Positions 33,967-47,300 of a stretch of DNA of 64,000 nucleotides are shown piece by piece. The stretch spans positions 20,062,001-20,126,000 of the forward strand of contig CM064428.1 of assembly GCA_032690845.1 (NCBI GenBank), in the 5' to 3' direction. Both the position numbers and the translations under genes were made by a program. Source of the stretch: Eleusine coracana subsp. coracana. Its lineage: Eukaryota; Streptophyta; Magnoliopsida; Poales; Poaceae. The first letter of the stretch is position 1. Each line of letters opens with the position of its first letter. The notes beneath the pieces are model-generated. The model saw only the letters and a program-made list of their open reading frames with translations. It had not been told where the DNA came from and searched no databases.

Positions 33967-35613
33967 TGAAGGACCGAGAAGGCGACCAGAGGGGGGGTGA
34001 ATGGGAGCCAATCAAAATTCTCCAAGAGAACTTGGCCTATATCCCAAAAAGAAAAGGAGCCATTCGGATGGGTATTTCTCAGATCTTCATCGGACAAGTC
34101 CGATGGTCATCGGACATGTCCGATGAAACAAGTTGGCGCAGGCTCTAGAGTCTGAGGGACTTATCCAATGCCTCGGACAAATTGACCATCGGACAAGTCC
34201 TATGGTCATCGGACAAGTCCGACGGGGAAGTCTGACAGACTCAGAACAGCAACAACGAATCGTAAAGAAAAATTGCAAAACCTTATCAAACGAACTCCAA
34301 AAATCATGAAATTTGGACCAGATGATCCTCAATACATCACGACCCTTATCCTAGGAGATTAACTCAATTGGCTCAAGAAATCATTACGAATTTCAGATCT
34401 CGTGCCAAGAACACCAAAAAGGGAAAACTTGAGAAATCCTTTAAATCGAAGGTGCTAGAGCCAATAATTCCATCAAGGATCCATAGAGGATTATCCTAGC
34501 TCATCCTAGAAACAAGTTTCTCAAGAAATCCGGGCCAAAAACTCGTCCAAAAGTGAGATAAAAAATCACCACGAAAATACTTCCGAAAATAAGAAAAAGG
34601 AAATTTCGGAATTCAAGTAAAGAGGAAAATCTTAAGCACGAAAATACTTCTCATATCATAGAAAGGTGCTTACAAGATTCATAGGTACAAGACTAGGAAG
34701 CCACCCTCTTCCTCCCACTATTTAGAAGAGCAAGAAATGTCTCTCACACACCCACTACTCTCTTTTCAAACATGAAGTCCTCTCCTAGTGCTTTGAATAG
34801 AGTCCTAACACAAGACTAATGGAAGAGAGGCCCCTCTCCCACTAGCCACACCTCTCTTTATATAGGCCTAGGGTCTATTGTCCATATGACCACTCTACCC
34901 TTGACCTACATAACACACCCACCTACCACCGGGGGCATAACCGTCCATCTTTTACCTTATCGCCCGAATGCAATCGGACGCTTCACGTCTTTGCTTCATC
35001 TTGAAGCAAGCTCTGTGATGGTGCCACGTACACCACCAACCACCGCCACCGGTTTTGAGGCCCAAACCGGGAAACCGCCTTGCACGCCTCTCAAAGCGTG
35101 ACTTCTCGATGTTGACGTGTGTCACCTTGTCCCGCGATCCTGACCACCGGCAAGTCTCTCCCAGTCCCTGTCCATCGGGCCCCCTTGTCACTTGCACCGG
35201 CATCCCGTTTGCCTTGACTTGGTCAACACGCCGTCTTCATCACCATCACGGTTTTGAGGCTCAACCGCGAAACCGTCCGTGCTTCTTGCCTCTCCATGTG
35301 TACGGTGTGGATCACCCTTGACTTCACCCGGCATCCCGATCATCTGGCCCCAAGTCCCCTACTTGTGCCCAATCCTCTCGCCGTTGACCGTCAAGTCGAC
35401 TCCAGTGACCTACACATCATGAGACAAGCAAACACATTTCCCATCTCCTGCAACATCACCAATATCTCCACCAACTCCGGTTAGTCATAACCATGATATT
35501 CAAATCCATGCAATCCCTGGATTCCCGCATTTCAACTCAAACACCAAATCCGCTCAAGTCAATTACTCATCACAAATATAGCAAACCATGGCACATATCC
35601 ACATGGTTTCTCA
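33967..35613 (-). repeat. 5' LTR of the copia element, complete
   Basis: 1647 bp, bounded on the minus strand by TGAGAAACC and GGTCCTTCA. TATATAAAGAGAGG near 34,855-34,868 is the likely promoter. The transcribed end (34,088-34,231) holds a cluster of GGACAAGTCC and GGACATGTCC palindromes. Confidence 0.9.
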
Positions 35614-35757
35614 ATGTTATTATTAAAGTATTTTTGATAAAATAAATAAATTATAAAAAAAATAAATATTATTTGTATAAAATAAATTAAATAGGATAAA
35701 CGGTCAAACACAACTTAAAATGTCAAAAACGACACTCTTTGCGAGATGGAGGAAGTA
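35614..35757. mobile_element. Right part of a Stowaway-like MITE split by the copia insertion
   Basis: The sequence runs AT-rich to GTCAAAAACGACACTCTTTG, then GCGAGATGGAGGAAGTA. This is the usual end of mariner-derived Stowaway MITEs (inverse of CTCCNTCNGTC). The missing left part was presumably beyond the now truncated 3' LTR. Confidence 0.5.
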
Positions 35758-38417
35758 GCATCTAAAATTTGGATTAAAGTCTCTCTTTTAGCCTCACAAG
35801 GTTTCTTCAGATCTACTTGTAGCAGAATTTGAATAATTCTCCGTAAATTAGTTTACCCTCAAATTATCAGTATGCACTTGATACGTCACGAGTTAAGTTG
35901 GCCAATCACCATCGGTGCAGGACGATGGTCTGTTTCAGAAACGTAGGGTGCAGATATTCCACTGCCTATTCTGTTGAGCTGTATGGAATCGAAGAGCGGG
36001 AGCTCCGTTCCGTATTCGAATCACCGGAACAGCTTGGTTCGCTACTCTTCAGCTAAAATAATCACAAGACGTGATGGCTAGTGACACATTCGCTTTTATT
36101 TGCATGGAGCGGCAGGTTGATCTCACATGAACCTTCTGATGTCTATCATCTATCTTCCATGGGCTCCGATGCCTGGATCAATGAAAATTTGTCTTGTGAT
36201 AACTTTCGTGATGGATGAGCCAATATAGTTATCTCTAAGCTATATTTTTTGTAGCCACAGACAGTGTAGAATCTTCAGGGTTCGCACTTATCTGATTTCA
36301 GTTTTCTCATGGTCATGTTTTTTTTAAAAAAAAAGTTCTGGATGCGTTTTGTTTTCCTTATGCTCATTTTAGTTGTTGATTTTGCGCTCAGTATTTCTTA
36401 GAGAGCTAACGTGCCAAGCAGGGAAATTTCACATTGGTTCAGACTAAATGAATCGGGAAGCACAATTCTTTAATTCACAACTCACAAGGTTTGTTACCAG
36501 CCACACATGGGAAAAGTTTTCGAATGAGAGACCAGATACCATGCCCCTATTGCAAGTTTTAGAAGCATATCCTGAATTGTTACTGTGATTCTATAATGAT
36601 GTAATATTGCTTTGGATTTTCAAAAGTAAAGTTATATATACTACTCAGTTCGGTCATTTTACTGAACCGTGTAGAATCATCCTAAAACCATAAATTTCTT
36701 CTGAAAGGAAAGGTCAAAAAGGGTAGTATCCTGATGGGCTGGTTAGCGTGTAAAATAGAGGGATGATTCTCACTTGGCGTAACAATCAAGCCTTTTCGTT
36801 CGGCCAGCTAGCGCTACTGCTGTGCCACTGATCAAAGAGGTACAGCTTGCAGCTTCTAGCGTTGGGCACGAATGTTGCAGATGCCACGGATTTTTGATGA
36901 CGTAGAGAAAAACGCTTAGCTTCTTTCAATTCAGATCGCAAAAAGATACGTTACATCAAGTGAGGGCTAATTGACAACAAATCCGGAAAAAAAGGGAGCT
37001 TTTCTGACGCCCGGAAAAGAAACGACTTGTGTAGATACAATAAAGCACAGTGAGGGTGATCGATCGGCACATGCATCATCTGAAGTGCAGCAAGCAGGGA
37101 ACAGGGACTAAATAAAACAATGATCGAATTCCAAGCACCTTCAAGCCCTTCGGCAAATACATGAATCAATCACAAATAACCATATGATGTTTCACCAGCT
37201 GAAGAAGTGAAAAAAAAAACAAAAGAAATCTGTAGAAACCGACAGAGAGAGAAGATTTACTAATCCCTAAGATGACTTTCCCTTGGTGTTAGACCTCTGG
37301 CAAATTTTTCATATGAAACAAAATTACCTGGGAAAATTCTAAAAATGATATGATAATAATACATTGAGCGCTATAGGAGTATAGCAGGCGTTAGATAATT
37401 GTTTACGTGTCTAATTTCTAGTACATTATCAATTCAAGTTGATTCGTCATGATCAGTCGTTCTTCTACACACAAAAATACCGTGCTCCACATTTTTATGA
37501 CGTTATGAACTTTACTTGACAATCTGAAATATATAATATAACATTTTCAAAAATACTGTGCTCCTCATTTATATGATTTTCTGAAAAAATAGATTCAACA
37601 TTTTGAAATAGCATATTTGAATAACTGACTCTTGCTAATCAAATAATCTCAATTTTCCCATCTTGTTGCTTAGCGCTTAGCCCAATCGTTTTAAGTTCAT
37701 CCAGTTATCTCCAGACATGAACACTCACAGGCCTGGTCTCATTGACGCTCTTGTCCATGTCATACTAGGCCGAGTCAATCAGAGATGCGCAGCACACACT
37801 GATTTTGGTTTAGAGTTTTGGACCCGTTCAGCAATACTAGGCCAAGCCCAAAACAACTGTCCATGCTTTCAGGCTAGCCGAAAGCCAGGTATGGTCATAG
37901 TCTGGTAGTTCAACAACCTTGTTCCCAGTACCATAACATGCTTAAAAAGCACAATCACATGTCTCTTTGCAGCTCGTGTTATTCTAGAATCCATGTGCTT
38001 GCAAGCAGACCATGTGTGAGTACGGCTAATTGTCCAATAATGTGAGGGATCCTGAGACACCTCAGTACTCTCTTTTGTAACAACTTAAGTTTTAGTACTA
38101 CTACAAACTAACATGCAAGTCAACTACTACTCCAACCTAAAATACCGTGGCAGGATAATATAAAGAATAGTGCCACTTGGCAGACATCTGATATTTTTTC
38201 AAGGTGGCTATATGTATAATTAAGAATGAATTTCGTTGTGCCCTACAGGACAGCAATTATACAGTGTATACTAAACCATTCCTACAATCTCGACAATATG
38301 TACCTTTTTATCAAGTAGGGGCAGAACGAATAGTAACTTTACACAAGACAATGAATGGTAAAAAATGGATGGTATACAATAATCTCTAAAACGATAACCC
38401 AAGAGCCAATTAAAGTT
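35758..38417. other. Intergenic DNA between copia and GT61-2
   Basis: No gene, RNA or clear transposon end was seen. 38,200-38,417 is probably the 3' untranslated region of GT61-2 (minus strand). Confidence 0.45.
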
Positions 38418-41400
38418 CTACGGGTTGAGATTATTTAGTGCCTCCAAAAGAATTGGCCTGAATCTCTTGCAGTCCAATTTCACATTCTGCTTGTCCATGA
38501 AGGTCTGCCTGATGAAGTCAAAGCCACGCTTGTGGAAGGAAATAGGGTTCTTGAATATCTCATGGTCCCTTGGGTATTGATCTGTAAGGCTGCTCTCGTC
38601 GATGCTGATGCTGTATTGCTTGTACCGCAGACCCATGAGCTCAGAAGGGTTGCCGAAATCGGTGCGGGATACCCATTCAAGCCCGCCCCATGGCACTATC
38701 TGAATCAGGGTGGCATTCTCTGGCAAGAACACGCAGTTTGTGAGCCCAGCCCCATGGACTCCCATCATCACATCAACGGAGTTAACCACTCTGGCAAACC
38801 TAGAGATATCTGAGCTCACGTTAGCCTCATCAATCACCACCTCAAAGCCAAGCTCTTCAGCCATGGCAATGATCTCATCAAGGTTGAGGAACATTCTTGT
38901 ACGGTGCCTTTTGATGATGAGCAATCTGGGCTCTCCGAGCGCGGTTACGGTATCCTTGCCCAGTGAATAAGCTCCGCGCATGAATCTGTTGAAATCAACC
39001 ATAGATAAGTGTTGTGGGGCCTTGGACGAATCAATTGTGAACTCCATGTAAGCATGTAGGCCGACGATGACACGCTTGAAGCAATGCACCTGGTCATCCT
39101 TGCTGAAATCAATCACAGGGTAGTTGGATAGCTTCTGGAGCACAGTATGATACTTGATTGTCCACCACAGTGCCATGTCTGTTATGAGGAACTGAACTTC
39201 ACCATTAAACTCGCTCGCAGTCGTGAAAAGGGGGACCATCACATCAGTAAAGTCATGGAACAGATTTCCTGTGTACCCTGTCAATGAGAAGATCACAGCA
39301 GGCACATCGTGGTACTTGGTGCACTCAGGGGCCACTTTGCTTGATTTTACTGTCAGCTCAGTAATATGACTGAGGCAGAACTCATCCCCTTTCCGAGGGT
39401 ATGGCTTAATTTTCCACAGTTCATCTCTCTGCGAACCGGCAGGTTCCGTGTACAAGATGGAAGTGGCCTTGGGATGAACAATAACATTGCCACGCATATC
39501 ACACACATTTGCTCTAAAATTTGAGAAATCACACAGGGGCTTGCTCCCCTGCTGTACACTGGTCGCATCTGTCAAGTGGAAGGTAGTACATCAGCAACAT
39601 GCAAATGTTCAACGACAAGGGAAGGCAGAGACAGCTGTACTAGCTAAAGTGAGACAGGAGCAGTTGTATAATGAGGCATCAATAATCACAGTCTAATTGA
39701 TCACATAGAAAAAACGTAGGGCTCCAATATTATTTAAAAGAAAAAAGAAATAACGGAAAACAGGTTAGAGAAGACCTCCGATACACAAGTTATTAACACT
39801 ACAATGGACAATGCAAAACCGCTCTAAAATTAATATGCTGCAATAATTGGATGTAACGAACAAAAGAATCCATTCGAAAAGGAATAATCCATTGGAGAGT
39901 CGACATTTCAAAATATTTTTCTGTTGTTACCTATATTTTAGTGAGGTCAAAGAGATTGACTGACTAGTATGATGATATTCAGAAGAGGTATACATAGCAT
40001 TTCTTAACATACGAAAAGCGGCTCATTATTTTTCGAAAGCCATGGTTCAGTCCTAGTTTGTAGTCCCACAAGTGTAGGTCTAACCTAGCTATCAACTTAT
40101 ATAGTATTATAGAGGTAGTGTCCAATTGGTTTACTCAAACATTACTAGTATATGTCAGGATGATAGTATGAACATCAGGCTAACTGGTTAGTTTTAGAAA
40201 TAAGAAGTGTCTGTTGGTCTGCATGGAATTGGACCAGACCGCGTTGTAGCAGGTACCAGTTCTTAAATTGGAGTATTTGCTTGTACTAGTACTGTGTCTG
40301 TGTTCTCGCACATGGATGCATCATGCATGCAACAAAACAAGGCTAATCGAATGATTCGTAGAAGCATAAATGAACAGGATAGGATGGCGTGGCGTGGGTA
40401 GGTACACATACCGTCTTGCTTGGTGGCAGTTTCGGTGTCGTCGGCGTCGTGGATCTTGTAATTTGAAACGGTTGGGAGCGTGACTTTATGCTGCTGCGGC
40501 TCCTTGTCCGCGTGCTCCTTCGCCGTACCTTTCCTCTCCCCGTCGCCTCCGCTCCCTGACGTTCCATCGGACGCAGAGATCAATCAATCGATCGAAAGAG
40601 AGAGGAAACGAACAAGAAATAGAAGCTCAATTGCTCGGCCGTCAAGTGTCAAATCATGGGTGGATCCATGAAAACCGATGGCTGCAGCAACGAACCGAAT
40701 CGGCTGCAAAGAATTGTTGAGGGTGTGCGAAAGGACAAAGGGAAAAGATGTGCCGCTCGAACTGCGACGCCTCACCTGCTGTCGCCTCCTCGCCCTCTGA
40801 TTTGCTGCCGTCCTTGGTCAGCTCTGTCATTCCACTGGTCGGGTCCGGCTCGCTCAGCACCCGGCTCTCTTCCTCCTCGCCTTTGGTACCTGAAGCAGAG
40901 GTCAAAAGCAGCCGTATCATGTACCAAGCTTTACTGCTACTCTAACTACAAAATTGAGCTAGAAAAACTGGCTCTGGCAGAGAAGGAAGAGAGATCGATT
41001 GATGACCTTTTGGTTTCACATCGTCGTCGTCGACCACCCTGGGATCGCCACCTGAAGTAAGCAAGAAACGTACATCCCAAGTTAATTTTCCGGCAAATCC
41101 GTTGAAGTGCTGGGAACTAATAAGCGGAGTGAGGATATTACTGAGAGGGTCGGTGGAGGTCTTCTGGGAGGTGGCCGGCCGCGAGTTGACCTTCTGCTTG
41201 ATGAGGATGGACGTCGGCGCCTGGTCCACCGGCAGCTTGCCGTTCACTGCGCGCAACAAAGACGGGTTAGACGAACAAGCCCAGGTGATGGCTACAAGCA
41301 AATTGGCCGACAAGGAGGCGAATTTCGCGGCTGGTTACTCACTGTTGAAGAGGATGGCGTCGGGCCTGGAGACGAGGGCGAAGGTGAGGGAGACGAGGAA

Positions 41401-41487
41401 GAAGCCGACGACGATGACCAGAAGCCGGAACCGCCGCGTCTCCTGCCGGAGCCCGCGACCCAGCTTCGGCCGCTCCCCGGACTTCAT
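38418..41487 (-). CDS. GT61-2: glycosyltransferase family 61, xylan arabinosyltransferase-like
   Basis: Six exons by hand: 41,487-41,343, 41,246-41,142, 41,051-41,007, 40,889-40,776, 40,555-40,412 and 39,568-38,418. All five introns are GT-AG and phase 1; the product is 567 residues. Layout: basic tail, membrane anchor at about 20-40 (RLLVIVVGFFLVSLTFALVS), a long Asp/Glu/Lys-rich stem to about 185 and the catalytic GT61 domain. Motifs: KPLCDFSNFRANVCDMRGN, GYTGNLFHDFTDVMVP, VHGAGLTNCVFLP (near 456) and QYPRDH. It is most like grass XAT-type GT61 proteins, which put arabinofuranose on the xylan backbone in the Golgi; this is inferred from family resemblance. The usual KPWW box reads ALWW here (ITDMALWWTIKY). 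No premature stop or frameshift; it looks functional. Confidence 0.9.
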
Positions 41488-42558
41488 CCTCCGCTTCTTC
41501 TTGCTTGCTCCTCGGAACGAAACCCAAGGATGTGACGGACCGGGACCGATGCTCGCGTGCAGGCAGCCAAGAAGAAACCGAGGAAGGCACACGAGGAAGT
41601 AAAAAGACGACGCAGTCAGGCAGGGCTTGGCCTCTCTTTCTCTCTGCTTTGCTCTGCTTTGTGCAGAGTGAGGAAGGAGCCGTCTGGCGGCTGGGCTACT
41701 CGGGCGCTGTGGTGCTGCGGTAGCTGGGCTGGCAGGCAGGCTAGTAGCTTGCGTCTGCGACTCTGCTTTCTTGGTCTTCGATTCCTCCTCTGCTCTATTA
41801 TTATGGACTTTTTGTTTAATTAATTGATTATAATCCTTTCCTCTTGCACCGTTGGACGAGGTCCTGATCGGCCCTGGGATTTGTTCCATCGAATTGACCG
41901 GGAACACGCATAAGACAACGGATAGGTCACAACTACTTAGCTCTTGATGTGCCAAGTAAAAATGAAAAATGGTGACAATTGGTTGTTGCGAGGAGGTGGC
42001 AATTGATATTAGCAGTACGAATGTATACTGGTACAGTAGACATTTTATTAGAAAGAACAGGGAAGTACAACAGACATATACTCGGACAAGGGTCCAACTG
42101 TCTTCCGTATCAGTATTAGTACATGGATCTAACAGTGCTTAGCAGTTCGCTTAGAGGCTTTCATTAAGAAACCTATACTTAAAAACATCTGATCAGAGTA
42201 ATTTAATTTGATACTAGAAACGCCCATGTCAATTTAAAATTCAATAAAAGATAAAAATAGAAAGGAACAGTACTATGGATGTCCATTGATCACGATGGTT
42301 CACGACACCCACGCCTGTCACTCCTCCAGGAGAAATAGCAAATGCTAGTAGATCCACTCATCTCTGAATTGCGCACAAAGGAGTGTGTAGAGGTGCAGGT
42401 GCTGCGAGAGAAAATAGGAACAGCGAAAGCGTTGCTCAAGAAAGGAAAATATTCGGACATCTGTCCCATTACACATGTTATTGACATATTATTGTATTTT
42501 GCATACAATTGTTTGGTGAACTATTTGTAACCCTTTACCTAATGAAAAAAAAACTTAC
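41488..42558. other. Upstream region of GT61-2 and intergenic DNA
   Basis: 41,488-41,660 has CT/AG-rich leader-like sequence (CTCTCTTTCTCTCTGC on the plus strand). No obvious TATA box. Beyond 41,830 the sequence is AT-rich and featureless. Confidence 0.4.
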
Positions 42559-42561
42559 TTA

Positions 42562-42782
42562 GGGGGTGTTTGTTTCCTTCCAGAGCTAAAGTTTAGCTTC
42601 TAAAATTTAAGCTAAACTTTAGCACCTCTTGGAGAACTAAAATTTAATCCTACTTTTAGCCCCTTTTCTTTTCTAGAGCTAAAATTTAGCTCTACTTTTA
42701 GCCCTCCTATTCGTTTCCCTAGAGGTAAAATTTAGACTAAAGTTTAGTTTTACCCCTTTAGCCTATAGAAACGAACACCCCC
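42562..42782. mobile_element. Tourist MITE
   Basis: A 221-bp element. Ends are GGGGGTGTTTGTTTC and GAAACGAACACCCCC, with TTA outside both (42,559-42,561 and 42,783-42,785). The interior is AGCTAAAGTTTAGCTT-type repeats. A textbook PIF/Harbinger-derived MITE. Confidence 0.9.
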
Positions 42783-43245
42783 TTAACATTTTTCTTTACA
42801 TGAGAAATATGACGATTCTTTTGAGGGTTGCTCAATACCACATTGCGATTTCCAATCAGGCCTTTTAAAAAAGATGTGACGCGTGGCTTAAAACCTATGA
42901 GTGGTCCATCTGTTCCCCAAATTTCTTTAGTTCAGAGTGGTTCAAAGGTTGGTGGATCAATTTGGACTGACCTACCATTCCAAGGAGAAAAACTGAACAA
43001 GCAACCAGAATTGGTATTCACTTGTTCTACTTGCTTGTTTTGTTTTGAAGGGTTAGACAGGTGATTTTCTTTATTCAGACTGGCTAGCTAGGTATGTCGA
43101 AGTGGTGATAGAAAATGGCTTGCTTGTTTTGTTTCGAAGGGTTAGACAAGTGAATTTTCCGTGTAGTGGTTAAACGGGTTCTGTAACCATATTTGTATAT
43201 CTCTACCCGTTGTAGTTCTCGCATTTCAGCATTCTACCTGTTACT

Positions 43246-44057
43246 AGCTTAGTGCCCGCGCGTTACGGCGGATCTACACCACAACATATATGATTCAGAT
43301 AAATATATATAAGAACACAATGTAAATGTGTCATATACTCCAAAGAATAGATTGCTTTGAATTCACATGCACATTTTGATTTTGCTATCGTTGCCAAAAT
43401 TAAAAAAGATTCTCACGAGCTATGAATTTAGAAAAAATCTTGAAAAAAATATATTGGCTCTTGAAGATTGTTTTTCAAAATCATCTACGCTCTTACTGCT
43501 CGTTTGCATTTTAGTAAAAACATTTGCCATTACATCAGCACCCAATCATTGACGTTCTGCTAGGGGGAGAGAAAAAACATGTCCTAAACAAGCTATAATT
43601 AAAAGAAGGGTTACATAATCTAATATACATGCAAGACATTTCTATATGAGATAGCTGAGTGCCCGCGCGTTGCAGCGGATCTACACCACAACATATATGA
43701 TTCATATAAATATATATAAGAACACAATGTAAATGTGTCATACTCCAAAAAATAGATTGCTTTGAATTCACATTCACATTTTGATTTTGCTATCGTTGCC
43801 AGAATTAAAAAAGATTCTCACGAGCTATGAATTTAAAAAAATCTTGAATGAAATATATTGGCTCTTGAAGATTGTTTTTCAAAATCATCTATGCTCTTAC
43901 TACTCGTTTGCATTTTAGTAAAAACATTTGCCATTACATCAGTACCTAATCATTGACATTCTGTTACGGGGAGAGAAAAAACATGTCCTAAACAAGCTAT
44001 AATTAAAAGAAGGGTTACATAATCTAATATACAGGCAAGACATTTCTATATGAGAAT
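43246..44057 (+). repeat. 407-bp tandem duplication headed by the GTGCCCGCGCGTT motif
   Basis: Two near-identical units, about 43,246-43,650 and 43,651-44,057. Each begins AGTGCCCGCGCGTT and ends with GCAAGACATTTCTATATGAGA. A third, diverged partial unit lies at about 44,160-44,300 (CAACAGCCTAACACTTGACA, CTATCCTAAAACAAGC). No coding potential. The head matches the dispersed repeat at 50.9 and 59.6 kb. Confidence 0.85.
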
Positions 44058-44399
44058 ATCTGGACATTATATAAGGTAGACATCATAGCAGCAGTAATGA
44101 GATATAACCCAACATCAGAACCATGAAATCTTATTTTCAACCCATATAATGAGAAAGGTGTGTCAAAATAGTAATCACTACATCAACAGCCTAACACTTG
44201 ACATTTTCCTATAGAGAGGAATGCCTATCCTAAAACAAGCTACAAATAAAGGAGTTACATAAATCAATATACCGGCAAAACATTTCTATCTCAGAATACA
44301 TGAACATTAAGATGCTGACATTATTACAACATTAAACTATTCATTATGAGATACGTATTCATCAAACAAAGAGATATAACACAATATAGTAACCATTCG

Positions 44400-47300
44400 C
44401 ATTTTCTTGAACTCTGAGTGGGCATGTGGATGAGCAGTTTCGAGGGGGACATCACTGTTGCATCAGCCATGATGCCATCAAACTTGAGTGGCTCCAACCT
44501 AAACTGCGTCACGCTCCCTCGACCAGGAACTCTTTCGCCGCCTCCTGCAAGTTTGCAAATTAAGAAGAAAAAACAAACATATCTTTTTTCTAAAGAGTTT
44601 ACTTTGAAAAATTCAACCATTTAACTTCAGATCAAAATGAGTGATATTTGGCTATCGATAACTATTATCTGGAGAGTTAGTATATGCTACTCTGACATTT
44701 CATTGAACTAAGCCCTTCATCAGGTTCATCATCTACATCTAGTCTCCAATAAGCCCTTTGTCATGTTCATCATCTAGCCTGAGGAGCTCTGCTTGCAAGG
44801 AAATGAAACCCAGAAATGTGAAATCCATTCAATCGTGGACATTAGAGAACTAAATAATCTACCAGAGACTTCCAAGACTTCAGATGAAAGAAGTCTTTAG
44901 CAATAGCAACTAAATGAGCTCGCAAAACAAAGATAATAAAATAATGTAACAGAAAACGGTAACTGTAACTAACATGACAATCTGAACTGAAACTTTGACA
45001 CCAATTTTCAGAGACCTATAGTTCTCAAACTAATCAACAAAATCACACAATTGAGCACTCCATGGAACGAGCACAAGCGTTCATACAACATCTTCCATAG
45101 CACTGCAGCAGGCAGTTTCTGCTTCTATGATACCTTAAATCGCTGCACAAAGTCCAATCACAGAACTGTAACACACTACAGAAACTCGACAGCAATATTC
45201 AGAAAACTATAACTCCATTTATACAGAACGAAATTATCCATTCAAATATTCACTGGAAAGGATTCAGAAAACTCTACAATTTTTTATTTTCAGATTCCTC
45301 ATCTAAGAAAAGCATACATCTTTGGTGGACAACAAATAGCTTCTGTACATAGGTTGTTTACTCTGTTTTCAAATATGAAATGCGAAACAATAGGTCCTAG
45401 CAAAGAGCACTACCTGATTAAATGCAAAGTGAGCAGAGACAAAATCAATGTACTTATAGGAAATGAAATGTTAAGAGAATTGAGTATGTGTCTAATATAA
45501 TGTTACCCTATAACAAAGTAAGAGAATTCTACATCACCATGTTGATCCCATTCTGCACATTCTCAGTATAAGTATCTCCAGTTAAGTTGAATAAATGAAT
45601 CCCACAATATTTTTTTAGACAAAGCTGGAGAGTCCTAGAAGCACTTTAAACTAAAAATATATGAAATAATTTAAATCTTATGTCTATACACTTCATACAT
45701 CGACCTTTTGTGGAAAATTTCTATAGCTCAAATGATGTTTCATCAGATTTTCAGTGACACTGTACTGTCACCATCTTACAAAATTACCTAGCAGTTTCAG
45801 TGATATTATACTTTATGACCATAACAAAATATTGTGCGTACTCCTATCATCTTACTCCCTCCCCATCCCAATATATAAGCATTTGAGGGATTTAAAGTTG
45901 TAGGAACCCCACTTTGATTCTTTCAAGTACATCAAATGACTTCAATTTGAGAAGGGAAGACTACATTTATTAGGGGCAATATGATCATTTTCCTCCTTAC
46001 TTGTTTAGTTGTTTTTAGCTTGGGATGCTAGGAATGCTTATATAATGGGATGGAGAGAGTATAAAAATAAATCATGTATCAGCTAATTAGGGAGCAAGTC
46101 GCTGTTACTGAACTTATAGAAATCTTTTGATCAAGCTAGACAGCTAGAAACTGCAAAATTGCACAAATTCCTTATGTGTTCATGTGTTTTTCACCCTATA
46201 ACAAAATATGGCTTAGAACAAAAGCATAAGTTTGTCAAAATAGGCCTATTAAAATAACCTTCCTAATTCCTTTAAACATAAAATATTAATTGATTACTGA
46301 CATGGCATGAATGCAAGCATGCCAATTCAATTTTTTTTTCATGGTGATACAAAAGGGCAACAAACAAGATGAACTTAATCATAATAAAAAACAAAGTTAA
46401 CACAATTAAAAACAAAGATCTTAAGAAGCTGCCGCCTTCGCGGCAGATCTAAATGATAGTTTGTGGCCTTACCTTGACCAAGAACTGCTGCTCTTTCCTA
46501 TCTATGAGTCTTTATGATTGAAATAATTTTTGAAGTCAAGAGTGTTGCCTGCATTAGAAAGCAACAACAAGAGTGAGGAAACAGATTTCCTGTGATAAAA
46601 TAAATTCATGTGACCAAATGAAACAATTTTCTGACGACCTATACAATTATCAGATATTGTGTGAAGAGTGGTTGTTGAAAACAGAACTGTGTCCAACTCT
46701 GATCCATAACATGCGCAAGGAAACAAACATTATGGGTACATATCTATTATATACATATTTATCAACTCACAGTGAGTATATGGCAGGTCAACTAAGTGAT
46801 ATATTATGCACACCGTAAAAATAAATTAAAATGCAGAAATTAATGCTAATCATATCTTGATGAATCAAGAAAGTAACTGAACATATATAAGCTGCTTTGA
46901 TAATAAGAAACAACGACCACAGAAGCTGCAGCATTTAATTACATTTAGTCACTGGTTGTCAACATGAAGAAAGCTGAGGTAAAACAATTTTGAGTGATTC
47001 TGAGTTAAATCCATTATAAAGTAAACATGGCCAAACAAATGGCAGGTGTACAGAACCTGGATCAAGATTAACTTTTTTCCTAAAAATATTTACATTATGA
47101 ACATATGCAGAGCAAAGAGAAACTTCAATGAAAGATGGTGAATACAAATATTTCTAATAAAGCTGCACATCATGATATTGATAAGCCAGAGAAATTGATA
47201 AGTAAAATGGACCAGTGATTCTTACTTTTTTTTTCTTCAATCATCTGTTCTTCAAGAGATTATGCGTTTGCAGCAGCCTTTCTGGCTGAGACTTTGTTCT

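Larger units (their letters stand above)
25284..35613 (-). mobile_element. SIRE-like Ty1/copia retrotransposon, decayed
   Basis: A 10.3-kb element on the minus strand. 5' LTR 33,967-35,613; PBS at about 33,966-33,950 (TTGATATCAGAGTCGG); gag with two zinc knuckles; protease, integrase, reverse transcriptase and RNase H in copia order; a 1.5-kb non-coding tract; polypurine tract at 26,662-26,676; 3' LTR 25,284-26,661 (incomplete). Two Gag knuckles and a long LTR suggest the SIRE/Maximus group; no env-like ORF is seen. The gag-pol frame has at least eight in-frame stops and two frameshifts, so it cannot move by itself. The right flank starts ATGTT; the matching target duplicate was lost with the 3' LTR end. 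Confidence 0.9.

Noticed and set aside
43030..43160. Pair of 37-bp near repeats (TTGCTTGTTTTGTTTYGAAG) 91 bp apart
   Set aside because: Short and isolated, likely a minor local duplication without further structure.
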